A DNA stretch of 64,000 nucleotides from Chitinophagales bacterium (GCA_020636535.1 JACJXT010000013.1:62001-126000), one strand, 5' to 3'. Positions 24,652 through 34,037 are shown, numbered from the stretch's first letter. The notes: a model not told the origin generated them from the letters alone. Numbers and translations: made by a program.

Positions 24652-27600
24652 TTAAAAATTTCCTACTACATAAATATCAACTCTTCGGTTGTGTTGACTA
24701 TCGCCTACAATATTTGCATAATCTTCGCCAAAACCTAACTCGTTTATTCTGTAATAATTAATTCCGTTTAACAATATAAAGAAATCTTTGACACTTTGCG
24801 TTCTTTCTACCGATAATTTTTTGTTGTAAGCTACATTTCCAGAAGCATCGGCATAACCTTTAAGTAGCAATTTTAGTTTTGTATTTTGATTAAGTAAATT
24901 AACAATATCATTTAGTTGACTGGTATATTGGTTGTCAATATTTGTTTTGTTAACACCAAAGTAAATACTTAATACCAGTGTTTCTTTATTTGGATTTACT
25001 GTAGATGTTGCTTCTTTGCTCTCTACACTTGTTTGAATATTTTTAAGTTCTGATTTTATATTGTTCAACTCATTATATAAAGCACTTACTTGTTTTTGAT
25101 TGTTTAACGACTGTGTATCTATACTTTTAATATGGTATTGTTGTAGCATTTGATTGATGTCGTCTAGCAATATTTGATTTTGAGTTTTAACATCGTTGTT
25201 TTGTTTTTTAGTACTATTTGATGGTGTATTGGCATTGGCTTGTAGTAATTCAAACATTAGAGAATCGCTTTTTTGCATACTTTTTAGCTGTTGTGTTATT
25301 TGCATTTGTTGCGATTGGTTAACTTGTTGCATTGCTTTTATTTGATTTTGTAGTAGTGCTACACTATCTTTTAATGCATTATCAATATTAGTACTTGTAG
25401 TATTGGGAACTATATTTGAATTTATTGAATTTGAAGGAATAGTATTGTTTGGTATTGTATAATTGTTATTTGGTATTGTTGCTGATGTACTTAAACTTTT
25501 TTGTTGAAGTAAATTGTATATTTCATTTAGCTTCTGATTTAGTATTACATCATTTTGTTGTAATGATTGTAGTGCTTGCTCATTGGCAACAGTTGTAGTT
25601 GTTGTAGTCGGAAAAGTACTAGAAATACTTGGTGTATTGTACTGTACTATTTTAATGGTATCTGTTTTTTGTATAGTTTTACTTACTACATTATTATTCG
25701 TATTAGCAATAACAAGCGTATCTGTATTAGCATTTGCTAACTTGCTTACATAGTTGTAATCTACTGCTGTAGTTGAGTTATCTTTTTTAGATTTTTTCTT
25801 TTTATCAGATGATGTATTGATGATATTCAATTCATTTCTTAAGCTATCTAGTTTATCTAAAAAGTTATTATTTGTAGTTGAAATATATGGTTTAGTAGCA
25901 GAAATAGAATCTTTAAGCATATTAGTTTTAAAAGTATCTACTGCATTTATTTTAATAATAGTATCTTTTACTATTTGTTTGATAACAACTGTATCAATAA
26001 TTTTATTGGTATCTTTTTTAGTATTTAATATATTATTATATACTAATTTTAAGCTATCTAATGAGTTATATTTAATTGTATCTTGATTTTTTAAGTAGAT
26101 TAAATGTTTGTTGATGTAATCATTGTTGTTGGTGTCTTTAATAGCATCAGTAGATATTGTAATATAACTTACTTTTTTATTGTTTTTTATAGTATCTATT
26201 GAGTTATTTATAAATATTGGTTGATTTAATGAATCTACTTGAATCCAAACAAAAGAATCATTTTGAATACTAGTATTAGTACTGTCTATTTTTAAATCAT
26301 TATAAAGACTTTTAATTTCTACATCAAGTACTTTAAGTAAGCTATCTGTTGATGTATTACTAAGTGTACTTGGTTTTATACTATCTACAACTGTATTTAT
26401 AGTATCATTATAGATATAAATTAGTTTTTTAGTAATTATTTTTTTGTTGTTTGCTAGATTTAGTGTATCTATTAAAATAATCATACTGTCATTAGTATTA
26501 AAATTATTATTAGATATCCATTTATAATAAAAAGTACTGTCGTTTATTTTTTTGATAGTGCTTAAGTTAATAGTGTCTATTAGTAAACTATCATTTAAAT
26601 TAATTTCAATACTATCTTTTTTAATAGCAATAGTAGTGGTATCATTTAAAAACTTTGGAGTTTTATAACCATACATATCATTGTATAAATTTTTAGTATT
26701 AATAGTTAGGTAGTTAGTTTTCTTTTTTCCAAAGTAAAAAGCAATGCCAGCACTAGTGTATAAGTAGTTATCGCCAATTTTATTATTGTTGTTGCTTCTT
26801 GTATTGGTTATCATATTTGCAGGATTAGCAGCATAGTTTTTGAAATCATTTGTAGTGTACTCTACTTTTCCATTGCTAACATCATCAATATAATCTGTGA
26901 AATTATAAGTCCATTCTGTTTGCAAATACAAATACATAAATTTAGCCAACTTAAAGTTTAAACCAAAACCCAAAGACGATTGCATTTTCCATTGTTTATA
27001 GTCTTTTTCAATATTTAAATTTGATAAATTTGTTTCGTAAGTATTATCTCTTTCAATAATTTGTGCATCATTTGCATTAGTAGCAGATTGGTCTATATCT
27101 CTAATAGTACCATCTGTCCAATAAAAATATCTATCATTGCTATTTAATAAGTCAGCATAAGGCGTAAACTTTCCTACACCAAATCCTACAATTAAATATG
27201 GAGCAACGGCACTATATTTTGAAATCATTTTGCCATTATCAAAATTTAAGTAGAGTTTTAAATTTAAATCTTTAATATCTGTTTTAAAATTTAATGAACG
27301 ACTATAATTGTTATTTTTAGTGGCATTGTTTTTAATTAACCATGCACTAGCTCTATCGTCACCTTTTACAGTTCCTTGTAAGTAGCTCAACTCAATACCT
27401 AAAAAATTATTCGGTTGAAAGCCAATTCCAGCATGATAACCAAGTGTACTTTCTTTTATGTTGATAAATTTATTGCTTAAATCTCCGTAGTATTGTAAAG
27501 CACCTACACCACCTTTAATAAAAAAGCTGTTGTTGGCTCTTTGTGCAAAACCACCTAAAATACTTAGCACAAAAACTACAATGAATATTATATTTTTCAT
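24652..27600 (-). CDS. Large OmpA-family protein with N-terminal beta-barrel and Asn/Thr/Asp-rich linker
   Basis: A 982-residue envelope protein. After a signal peptide (about 1-19), an outer-membrane barrel region runs to about 300 (GGVGALQYYGDLSNKF, GFGLNFKLAKFMYLYLQ, YTSAGIAFYFGKKK). Then comes an unusually long, low-complexity region of about 550 residues rich in Asn, Asp, Thr, Ile and Ser, with recurring DTI and DSI units and Gln-rich coiled coils near 750-830. The C-terminal OmpA peptidoglycan-binding domain is clear (FGVNKTNIDNQYTSQL, LLKGYADASGN, LSVERTQSVKDFF, NRRVDIYV). It probably links outer membrane and cell wall. Its start overlaps the stop of the upstream gene by one base. Confidence 0.85.
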   Translation of the reverse strand: MKNIIFIVVFVLSILGGFAQRANNSFFIKGGVGALQYYGDLSNKFINIKESTLGYHAGIGFQPNNFLGIELSYLQGTVKGDDRASAWLIKNNATKNNNYSRSLNFKTDIKDLNLKLYLNFDNGKMISKYSAVAPYLIVGFGVGKFTPYADLLNSNDRYFYWTDGTIRDIDQSATNANDAQIIERDNTYETNLSNLNIEKDYKQWKMQSSLGFGLNFKLAKFMYLYLQTEWTYNFTDYIDDVSNGKVEYTTNDFKNYAANPANMITNTRSNNNNKIGDNYLYTSAGIAFYFGKKKTNYLTINTKNLYNDMYGYKTPKFLNDTTTIAIKKDSIEINLNDSLLIDTINLSTIKKINDSTFYYKWISNNNFNTNDSMIILIDTLNLANNKKIITKKLIYIYNDTINTVVDSIKPSTLSNTSTDSLLKVLDVEIKSLYNDLKIDSTNTSIQNDSFVWIQVDSLNQPIFINNSIDTIKNNKKVSYITISTDAIKDTNNNDYINKHLIYLKNQDTIKYNSLDSLKLVYNNILNTKKDTNKIIDTVVIKQIVKDTIIKINAVDTFKTNMLKDSISATKPYISTTNNNFLDKLDSLRNELNIINTSSDKKKKSKKDNSTTAVDYNYVSKLANANTDTLVIANTNNNVVSKTIQKTDTIKIVQYNTPSISSTFPTTTTTTVANEQALQSLQQNDVILNQKLNEIYNLLQQKSLSTSATIPNNNYTIPNNTIPSNSINSNIVPNTTSTNIDNALKDSVALLQNQIKAMQQVNQSQQMQITQQLKSMQKSDSLMFELLQANANTPSNSTKKQNNDVKTQNQILLDDINQMLQQYHIKSIDTQSLNNQKQVSALYNELNNIKSELKNIQTSVESKEATSTVNPNKETLVLSIYFGVNKTNIDNQYTSQLNDIVNLLNQNTKLKLLLKGYADASGNVAYNKKLSVERTQSVKDFFILLNGINYYRINELGFGEDYANIVGDSQHNRRVDIYVVGNF

Positions 27601-28754
27601 TATCTATTATTTTTAATGCCTAACCATAAATCTAGTTCTAAACCTAAAGAAATATTTGGTCTGACTGTAATCTTGTTAAAATTAACATAGTTGCCATTAT
27701 TGCTTTTTTGCTCTAAAAGCACTGCTCCAGCTTGAAATTTTACTATTTTTAAAAACTTATATCCTAGGTTTACATAAATTGGTCTTTTTATAAACGGACC
27801 AGAATATTCTACATCGTTTACATCTTTAAAATTTAAAAAGTAAACACCAGCATTAATAGATAAGTTTCTAATAAAGTTTCCTCTATTTGGATTTTTAGAT
27901 AAAGGAATACCAAAGCCAGCATAAGGTGCATGTCCGTAGTTAAATTTATTAAAACCACCATTAAACCAAGCTACGCCATAACCTGCTTGAATTGCCAATG
28001 TATGAAATCCTTTTTCGGTTTTATATTGTTTAATTACTTTTTTTTCACTTAAGATATAATAAGTATTTGGCAAAACATTACTTACTTCAAAAGCAATTTG
28101 TTTTGTAAGTTCGTCAATGGCTTGTTCAACGACAAAATTATTAGCATCATTCATTACTTGGCTTTTACTAAGTTGTAGTTGTTCTACATATTCAATACCA
28201 ACTAAAACATTGTCTGATAAGTCTTTAAACTGAATGTTAGTCTCATCAGTTCTAATATCTGCAATAGCTGCTTTTATAATGTTTTCTACTTCAGCTTTAA
28301 TATCTTTAGGATTGCTGTTCCAGTTTACATTTTTTTTGCCTGTGGTGTTACTGTGTTTTAAAAACAAAGCAACTTGTTCACTAATTTCTGATAAAAATAA
28401 ATTTTTAAAAGTTTCATCTGCTTTTCTATAATATTTAAATTCAATATCATAAGCTTTGTCGCCTTCTAAAATATCAACAATTTCTAAGGTGTATTTATCG
28501 TTCGACTTATAGTAATTTTGCGACCAACTGGCTTTAGCTACTTGAGATTTTGGTTTCTCAATATTTTTATAAATAGCAATTTCAACATATGCTAAATCTT
28601 CAAATGCATCACCAACAATATTAAATCTTTTATCTGCTGGTAATGGATATCTTCCTTCAAATGTATTTTCTAAATAATCGTAGTTAACACTTTCTGTTTG
28701 TGCAAAACTAAATAATACGATAAATATTAAACTAAATGTGCTTAAAAACTTCAT
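27600..28754 (-). CDS. Exported protein of unknown function, first gene of the OmpA operon
   Basis: A 384-residue exported protein with a signal peptide ending near SFAQ (about 19). I do not recognise a family for the first 230 residues (LPADKRFNIVGDAFEDLAYVEIAIYK). The last 140 residues have beta-strand patterning with aromatic turns, such as HTLAIQAGYGVAWFNGGFN and IYVNLGYKFLKIVKFQAGAVLL, and look like an outer-membrane barrel. It shares a TAATG junction with the OmpA-type gene, so the two are co-translated and probably work in the same envelope structure. Confidence 0.65.
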   Translation of the reverse strand: MKFLSTFSLIFIVLFSFAQTESVNYDYLENTFEGRYPLPADKRFNIVGDAFEDLAYVEIAIYKNIEKPKSQVAKASWSQNYYKSNDKYTLEIVDILEGDKAYDIEFKYYRKADETFKNLFLSEISEQVALFLKHSNTTGKKNVNWNSNPKDIKAEVENIIKAAIADIRTDETNIQFKDLSDNVLVGIEYVEQLQLSKSQVMNDANNFVVEQAIDELTKQIAFEVSNVLPNTYYILSEKKVIKQYKTEKGFHTLAIQAGYGVAWFNGGFNKFNYGHAPYAGFGIPLSKNPNRGNFIRNLSINAGVYFLNFKDVNDVEYSGPFIKRPIYVNLGYKFLKIVKFQAGAVLLEQKSNNGNYVNFNKITVRPNISLGLELDLWLGIKNNR

Positions 28755-28846
28755 AAATGTTTTATTTTTTATTTTGTAAAATTACTCAATTATGCACACT
28801 TTAGTTTAACTAAATCTTTAACGATGAGTAAAGTACGCTTTATAAC

Positions 28847-28874
28847 TTGGCTTTAGTAAATTTGTCTATTTTTG
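28847..28874 (+). promoter_or_regulatory. Promoter of the LD-carboxypeptidase gene
   Basis: TTGG (28847-28850), 16 nt, TATTTTTG (28867-28874): the same spacing as the groES promoter. The box ends 4 nt before the ATG, so the mRNA would be leaderless or nearly so. Confidence 0.55.
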
Positions 28875-28878
28875 TGTT

Positions 28879-29772
28879 ATGATACAACCTACTTATTTAA
28901 AAGCTGGAGATACTGTTGGTATTACTTGTCCTGCTAAAAAACTAACCGTAGCAGAAATTGAAACAGCTATTAATATTTTAAAAAGTTGGGATTTAAATGT
29001 AGTACTTGGCGAAACCGTAGGTGCTTCACACCATCAGTTTGCTGGTAATGATGATTTAAGAAGAAAAGATTTTCAGCAGATGTTGAACAATCCAAATATT
29101 AATGCCATTATTTGTGGAAGAGGTGGTTATGGAACGGTTAAAATTATAGACGATTTAGATTTTACTGCTTTTATGAAACAACCAAAATGGATTGTTGGTT
29201 TTTCAGATATTACCTATTTACATATTTTATTAAACTGCAATATTGGTGTGGAATCTTTGCATGCACCAATGATGACCACACTAAAAAATAGTACTACTGC
29301 AAGTATTCATTCCATTAAAGAGGCACTATTTGGTAAATTACTACACTACACTTTTGATGCACATGAAATGAACCGAAATGGAGTAGCAGAAGGAGAAGTT
29401 ATTGGTGGCAACTTGTCTATTATTTATAGTTTATTAGGTACAAAAAGTATAGTACATACTAAAGATGCTATTTTATTTATTGAAGATTTAGATGAATATT
29501 TATATCATATAGATAGAATGATGATGGCACTAAAACGAGCAGGAAAACTGCAATTTATAAAAGGATTAATTGTTGGTGGAATGACCAATATGATAGATAA
29601 CGATATTCCATACGGACAAACTGCTTATGAAATTATACAAGAACACTGTGCTGCATATAATTTCCCTATTTGTTATAATTTTCCAGCAGGACACATTGCA
29701 GATAACAGAGCTATTATTTTAGGAAAAAAAGCCAAACTAACTGTAGGCACTACTTGTATGTTTGAACAGTAA
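28879..29772 (+). CDS. LD-carboxypeptidase (peptidase family S66)
   Basis: A 297-residue protein of the LdcA/MccF family. GDTVGITCPAKK opens the protein; GRGGYGTVKIIDDLDF and GFSDITYLH (nucleophile elbow with the likely catalytic Ser) follow, with the C-terminal EDLDEYLYHIDRMM and a His-containing NFPAGHI segment. LdcA enzymes trim the terminal D-Ala from murein tetrapeptides in cytoplasmic peptidoglycan recycling; MccF members cleave microcin C-type compounds. The recycling role is more likely for an isolated chromosomal gene. It converges with the DUF2157-like gene, with almost no spacer. Confidence 0.9.
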   Translation: MIQPTYLKAGDTVGITCPAKKLTVAEIETAINILKSWDLNVVLGETVGASHHQFAGNDDLRRKDFQQMLNNPNINAIICGRGGYGTVKIIDDLDFTAFMKQPKWIVGFSDITYLHILLNCNIGVESLHAPMMTTLKNSTTASIHSIKEALFGKLLHYTFDAHEMNRNGVAEGEVIGGNLSIIYSLLGTKSIVHTKDAILFIEDLDEYLYHIDRMMMALKRAGKLQFIKGLIVGGMTNMIDNDIPYGQTAYEIIQEHCAAYNFPICYNFPAGHIADNRAIILGKKAKLTVGTTCMFEQ

Positions 29773-29773
29773 T

Positions 29774-30808
29774 CTAACTGTTTTTATTCCATAGCTTTTC
29801 TGCTTTCCAACCAATGATTGCAAAAATAATTCCTAGTATTATAAAAAATACCGATTTATGTAATGGCTTCCAAAAGTATTCAAAATACCTACTGAGTAAA
29901 TTAATCACTAAAAAAATTAAACCAATATTAGCGACCAATTCATTTTGTTTTTTCCAACCATAAAATAGTACAGCAGTACAAACAATCATACTGATAATAG
30001 CAAATGGAAAGTAGTGCAACTGTGGTGTTGTTAACCATTGCTCATATTGATTGTAATTACCAAATAAAGACACTTGCCAAAGTATAAATAATAATAGTAT
30101 TAAATTAGTTATAAAATGAGTTTTTATTATCGATTGTAGTGATTTTATTTGTTGAATAGCATAAGTAGAAAAAATTAAGAGCATACTAAACGGAATGCAT
30201 CTTACAAAAACATTCATTCTTAGAAAGTAGTCGTCATCTCTTTGTAATTGAACCGTAATTGCAGCGTAGCTCATATACAAAAATAATAATGCAATTACCC
30301 AAAGATATTTGTATTTAAAAATAAAGTACAATAAAACATATAAGAATGTTCCGAATAAAAATAGTCCATACATTTGACTTTCGCCTAAGCTAAATGCTTT
30401 GCCATAAAATGAAAGTGCTATAATAGCAAAGAACGAAGCAATAATTAATAAACTAGCATTGGTAAAAACTTTTTGTGGTCGTTTATCTATACTTTTTTTG
30501 GCGAGAAAAAACAATAGAATAGCAATAAGACTTTGTAAAATAGCAATGCCAAAATTAGATAAGTCTAGTATTTTCTCTAGCAGAAATCTCAATTGCTCAT
30601 CAGCTAAAAAAACAACTATCGATAGTACAATACAAACAATAGCAACAACAAAAGCATAGAAAGCCAACTGTCGCCAATTGCTAGTTTCAATAGCAATATC
30701 TTCTTTTAGTTTATTGGCAAGTGTTTCATCAACCAGTTGTTTGTCTTTCCACGAGTCAATTAATTTTTCAACGATATCTTTCTGTTTATTATTCAACTGC
30801 ATCAACAC
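29774..30808 (-). CDS. DUF2157-like polytopic membrane protein
   Basis: A 344-residue protein with a short cytoplasmic N-terminal helix region (KDIVEKLIDSWKDKQLVDETLANKLKEDI) followed by about nine hydrophobic segments. This matches the general form of DUF2157 proteins, whose function is unknown. The closest in-frame start might be the second Met (MQLNNKQ, 30802). It lies back to back with the LD-carboxypeptidase gene and divergent from the guanine deaminase gene. No catalytic motif is visible. Confidence 0.65.
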   Translation of the reverse strand: MLMQLNNKQKDIVEKLIDSWKDKQLVDETLANKLKEDIAIETSNWRQLAFYAFVVAIVCIVLSIVVFLADEQLRFLLEKILDLSNFGIAILQSLIAILLFFLAKKSIDKRPQKVFTNASLLIIASFFAIIALSFYGKAFSLGESQMYGLFLFGTFLYVLLYFIFKYKYLWVIALLFLYMSYAAITVQLQRDDDYFLRMNVFVRCIPFSMLLIFSTYAIQQIKSLQSIIKTHFITNLILLLFILWQVSLFGNYNQYEQWLTTPQLHYFPFAIISMIVCTAVLFYGWKKQNELVANIGLIFLVINLLSRYFEYFWKPLHKSVFFIILGIIFAIIGWKAEKLWNKNS

Positions 30809-30866
30809 AAAAATAAATAAATTTTATATAAAATTGAATACACCTTTTTAGTGAGTAGTATTTAAT

Positions 30867-30884
30867 ATCACACGAAACAATAAG
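30867..30884. repeat. Degenerate REP-like half site
   Basis: CACGAAACAATA here is shared exactly with the relic at 20901-20912 and resembles one arm of the RAYT-associated hairpin. It lies in the divergent spacer upstream of the guanine deaminase gene. Confidence 0.3.
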
Positions 30885-30911
30885 GTAATAAGTATAATGT
30901 ATTTAATTACT

Positions 30912-30919
30912 TACTTTTG
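30912..30919 (+). promoter_or_regulatory. -7 box upstream of the guanine deaminase gene
   Basis: TACTTTTG matches TAnnTTTG, 22 nt upstream of the preferred ATG at 30942. This supports that start over the TTG at 30921. Confidence 0.45.
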
Positions 30920-30941
30920 ATTGTGTATTAAATCATTCATT

Positions 30942-31418
30942 ATGACAGAAAAAGATCAGTATTATATGAGTCGTGCTATACAAATGGCAGCAAAAGGAAT
31001 GAACTCAAATGCAGGCGGACCATTTGGTTGTGTTATAGTAAAAGATGACGAAATAATTGCCGAAGGACATAATTGTGTAACTTCTACCAATGATCCAACG
31101 GCACACGCAGAAGTAGTGGCTATTAGAATGGCTTGCAAAAAATTGAATACTTTTCAGTTAGACAATTGTATTATTTATACATCTTGCGAACCATGTCCGA
31201 TGTGTTTAGGTGCAATTTATTGGGCAAGACCTAAAATGGTATTTTATGCTTGTACTAAAGAAGATGCAGCAAAAATTAATTTTGATGATCAGTTCATTTA
31301 TAATGAATTAGATAAAGATATATCTAATAGAAATATACAATTTATTAAAATAATGCAAGAAGAAGCAATACCTGTTTTTGAACAATGGACAGCCAAACAA
31401 GATAAAACTAGGTATTAG
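30942..31418 (+). CDS. guaD: Guanine deaminase (GuaD-type, cytidine-deaminase fold)
   Basis: A 158-residue nucleobase deaminase. The zinc-binding motifs are HAEVVAIR and SCEPCPMCLGAIYWARP. The N-terminal GGPFGCVIVKD and the C-terminal FDDQFIYNELDK and PVFEQWTAKQDK..Y closely follow B. subtilis GuaD, more so than TadA. It hydrolyses guanine to xanthine and ammonia in purine salvage. The start at 30942 (MTEKDQYYMSRAIQ) is preferred because an upstream TTG would add residues not typical of the family. It converges with the HIT gene across a hairpin. Confidence 0.88.
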   Translation: MTEKDQYYMSRAIQMAAKGMNSNAGGPFGCVIVKDDEIIAEGHNCVTSTNDPTAHAEVVAIRMACKKLNTFQLDNCIIYTSCEPCPMCLGAIYWARPKMVFYACTKEDAAKINFDDQFIYNELDKDISNRNIQFIKIMQEEAIPVFEQWTAKQDKTRY

Positions 31419-31424
31419 TTGTTA

Positions 31425-31472
31425 GTTATTTGTCGCTAGTCAGTTGATGACCAATGACTAATTACAAATAAC
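31425..31472. terminator. Imperfect inverted repeat between convergent genes
   Basis: Outer arms GTTATTTGT (31425-31433) and ACAAATAAC (31464-31472) plus inner arms TAGTCA / TGACTA fold into one hairpin between the ends of guaD and the HIT gene. It has no proper T-run, so it may be a bidirectional terminator or mRNA 3' end structure. Confidence 0.4.
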
Positions 31473-31851
31473 CACTTATTTTTTGAGCAATGTCTTGCAT
31501 TTCTTCTAGCGAATATTGCTTGGTATTGCTAAAGTTTAAGTCGTGAATAGTATTTATTGGTGATAAATGAATGTGTGCGTGTGGAACTTCTAATCCAATT
31601 ACGGTCATTCCAATTCTCTCGCATGGCACAGCTTTCTGAATTGCTAAAGCTACTTTTTTTGCAAAAACAATCATCTTTGCCAACAAGTCATCATCTATAT
31701 CAAAAATATAATCTATTTCTTGCTTTGGTACTACTAATGTATGTCCTAGATGCAGTGGTCTAATATCTAAGAAAGCATAAAAGTTATCATCTTCTGCAAT
31801 TTTGTAAGATGGAATTTCTCCGTTGATTATCTTAGTAAATATACTAGGCAT
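31462..31851 (-). CDS. HIT-family (histidine triad) protein
   Basis: A 129-residue HINT-like nucleotide hydrolase/transferase. The histidine triad is PHAHIHLSP near residue 90, and the N-terminal SIFTKIINGEIPSYKIAED is the usual start of this family. Members hydrolyse AMP-linked compounds such as adenosine phosphoramidates; the cellular substrate is unknown. It follows greA by 2 bp, an arrangement that recurs in Bacteroidota, so the two are co-transcribed. Its last codons form one arm of the convergent hairpin. Confidence 0.93.
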   Translation of the reverse strand: MPSIFTKIINGEIPSYKIAEDDNFYAFLDIRPLHLGHTLVVPKQEIDYIFDIDDDLLAKMIVFAKKVALAIQKAVPCERIGMTVIGLEVPHAHIHLSPINTIHDLNFSNTKQYSLEEMQDIAQKISGYL

Positions 31852-31853
31852 TT

Positions 31854-32327
31854 TTATATATTTATATCCAATATTTCTAAAGACATCATTCCTGCTGGAA
31901 TTTGTACATCAACAACATCGCCTACTGATTTTCCTAATAATGCAGCACCAATTGGCGATTTTACTGAAATCTTCATTTCTTTTAAGTTGGCTTCTTTTTC
32001 TGATACCAAGTGATAAGTAAAATCTTTTTTCATTTTAAGGTTTTTTACTTTCACTTTGCACAACACTGATACCTTAGACATATCTAATTGACTTGGATCT
32101 AAAATTCGTGCGTTGCCTATATCTGCTTGTAACTTAGAAATTCTTAATTCTAACAATCCTTGTGCTTCTTTAGCTGCATCGTATTCTGCATTTTCAGACA
32201 AATCTCCTTTTTCTCTAGCTTCGGCAATGGCAGCAGCACTCTTTGGTCTTTCTACTGCAATTAATTGATTTAGTTCTTGTTTCAATTTCTCAAGACCTTC
32301 TTCTGTAACATAAACTATATCTGACAT
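31854..32327 (-). CDS. greA: Transcription elongation factor GreA
   Basis: A full-length 157-residue GreA. The N-terminal coiled coil (YVTEEGLEKLKQELNQL, EAREKGDLSENAEYDAAKE with the acidic tip DLSENAEYDA) enters the RNA polymerase secondary channel and stimulates cleavage of backtracked transcripts. The C-terminal FKBP-like domain ends with SPIGAALLGKSVGD. It is the first gene of greA-HIT. The Crp-gene terminator lies just upstream, 16 bp before the start. Confidence 0.97.
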   Translation of the reverse strand: MSDIVYVTEEGLEKLKQELNQLIAVERPKSAAAIAEAREKGDLSENAEYDAAKEAQGLLELRISKLQADIGNARILDPSQLDMSKVSVLCKVKVKNLKMKKDFTYHLVSEKEANLKEMKISVKSPIGAALLGKSVGDVVDVQIPAGMMSLEILDINI

Positions 32328-32343
32328 AATCTATAATTTTAAT

Positions 32344-32375
32344 GAAAAAAATAGACACGCCTACAAAGCGTGTCT
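32344..32375 (-). terminator. Terminator after the Crp-family regulator gene
   Basis: AGACACGC / GCGTGTCT (32353-32375), an 8-bp stem with a 7-nt loop, is followed on the minus strand by T7. It ends transcription of the regulator gene, and readthrough would feed directly into greA. Confidence 0.82.
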
Positions 32376-32428
32376 TGCACAAATATATAGTATTTTTATA
32401 AAAAAGTAAAGTTCTTTCGTTTTTTTGA

Positions 32429-33067
32429 TTAATCTGCTATTAACTTTGGCAACAATACAATTTGATTTCTGTACAATGCGACTTGTTCATTTTGCTCCAT
32501 TTTTTTTAACAATCGTGATACTACTTCTCTTGATGTATTTAAATCATTTGCAATTTCTTGATGCGATAAATTAATTTCATTTTGTTGATGTTGATTGGCG
32601 TATTTTTTCAAATAAAAACTTAGTCTTTCATCCATTGATTTAAATGCTATGTGATCTATTACTGTCAACAATTCATCAAATCGTTTTCTGTACGACTGAA
32701 TGACAAACTCATACCAAACTGGATATTCATTCATCCAATTACTCATTTCTGACAATGGAATAAATGCAATAGTTGCTGTTTCGTCTACTTTTGCTGCAAT
32801 ATTACTCTGATAGTTTTCTAGCGAACAAATCATACTTACTACACAAGCTTCTCCAGATTGAACAAAATAGACAAAAAACTCATTGCCATTTTCATCTGTT
32901 CTATACACTTTTATAACACCATCAATAACCAACATGGCACTTTTTAAGTACGCACCAGATTTAAGCAACATACTATTGGTTGCTAGTGTTTTTATTGTTG
33001 CTTTTTCTTTGATTTCTTGTATAAGTGCTTGCGGAAATCTACTAAATATATTTTCTAATTGTTTCAT
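32429..33067 (-). CDS. Crp/Fnr-family transcriptional regulator
   Basis: A 212-residue regulator with an N-terminal cyclic-nucleotide-binding-like beta-roll (LLKSGAYLKSAMLVIDGVIKVYRTDENGNEFFVYF) and a C-terminal HTH_Crp domain (LSHQEIANDLNTSREVVSRLLKKME). There is no N-terminal cysteine cluster, so it is not an FNR-type oxygen sensor, and the effector is unknown. A divergent partner is lacking; it is a single gene between two terminators, so its targets cannot be inferred from position. Confidence 0.9.
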   Translation of the reverse strand: MKQLENIFSRFPQALIQEIKEKATIKTLATNSMLLKSGAYLKSAMLVIDGVIKVYRTDENGNEFFVYFVQSGEACVVSMICSLENYQSNIAAKVDETATIAFIPLSEMSNWMNEYPVWYEFVIQSYRKRFDELLTVIDHIAFKSMDERLSFYLKKYANQHQQNEINLSHQEIANDLNTSREVVSRLLKKMEQNEQVALYRNQIVLLPKLIAD

Positions 33068-33090
33068 TTATATTGCTGACAATATAGAAA

Positions 33091-33121
33091 AAAAGCCACA
33101 CTTTCATAAGAAATGTGCGGC
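33091..33121 (-). terminator. Imperfect terminator of the unknown exported-protein gene
   Basis: GCCACACTTTC / GAAATGTGCGGC can fold with small mismatches around an ATAA loop; on the minus strand a run of seven T follows. Confidence 0.6.
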
Positions 33122-33185
33122 CAAAAAAAGGGTTAATATGTTTATATATACTGGTCTAGACCTCTATATAATTAATAATGATGCT

Positions 33186-33824
33186 TTAACCTTCACTGTA
33201 GTTAAAAGTCAAAGCATTTAATCTATTTTGTAGTATTTGAATACCATCAGCTCGATTATCTTTTGTACTTATTAAACTTAAAGTAATGGTTTGAATAATT
33301 GCGGCTGACATATTTGAATTTCCTACTGCATCTATAATTCTAGGATTATCTATAGCTAAGCTATTAACAATACCATCAAAATCGCATGAAGCACCAATAT
33401 CTGCTAGTGTCCATGCGAGATTGAAAGTATAATTAGAAACATTAATTGGGTTTTTATGTTTCCAAACTTCTAGTAAGCAGTTTCCATCTTTACTTATATC
33501 GTTGATAGATGCATACACAGATGTATTTATTATTTTTTCTTCATCTAAGCAATTGTGGTTAACTAAAAATTTACCTAGTTTATTATGAGTAAATAAATAG
33601 AAATTTTCTTTAGGAATTACTAAACTCAATTGGTGGACTATTGGTTCTTTTTCATTTACTTCTTTATCTACAATAAAGTAATTAATTTTAATGGTTTTGT
33701 TGATACTATTAAAAATAGTATTTTTTTCAACCTCATTAGCATTAATTATATTTGTATTTGCTGCAAACAATATGATAACAACAATGTACAAATATGAACT
33801 GTAGAATGCTTTCATATTCAACAT
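33186..33824 (-). CDS. Exported protein of unknown function
   Basis: A 212-residue protein with a signal peptide (hydrophobic stretch about 10-25, cut near INANE). I do not recognise it. The mature part has DKEVNEKEPIVHQLSLVIPKENFYLF, DEEKIINTSVYASINDISK and four cysteines or fewer, with no repeat or anchor. ATGs at 33824 and 33815 are both possible starts. It is monocistronic and followed by a terminator. The upstream 290 bp contain one copy of a dispersed hairpin repeat (34038-34092) and nothing else recognisable. Confidence 0.55.
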   Translation of the reverse strand: MLNMKAFYSSYLYIVVIILFAANTNIINANEVEKNTIFNSINKTIKINYFIVDKEVNEKEPIVHQLSLVIPKENFYLFTHNKLGKFLVNHNCLDEEKIINTSVYASINDISKDGNCLLEVWKHKNPINVSNYTFNLAWTLADIGASCDFDGIVNSLAIDNPRIIDAVGNSNMSAAIIQTITLSLISTKDNRADGIQILQNRLNALTFNYSEG

Positions 33825-34037
33825 TTTATTTTTTTCAATATGTTGCTAAACGAAAATGAGTTTAGCTAGTAGTCGGTGTAAAAGTAATATTCATTATTAA
33901 AATTATCAAGAAAAAAGTTAAAATCACTATAAGTAGGTACAACTTATATTAAGTATTGACTGAATATTTTAGCTAAGAAGAATTTGACATTTGAATTGAT
34001 ACTAATAAGCATTCAAAACAGCTTTATTCTTTTGTGT

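Noticed and set aside
32344..32375. Attenuator of greA
   Set aside because: It lies just before greA, but no leader frame or competing pairing was found; it is simply positioned as the terminator of the upstream regulator gene.
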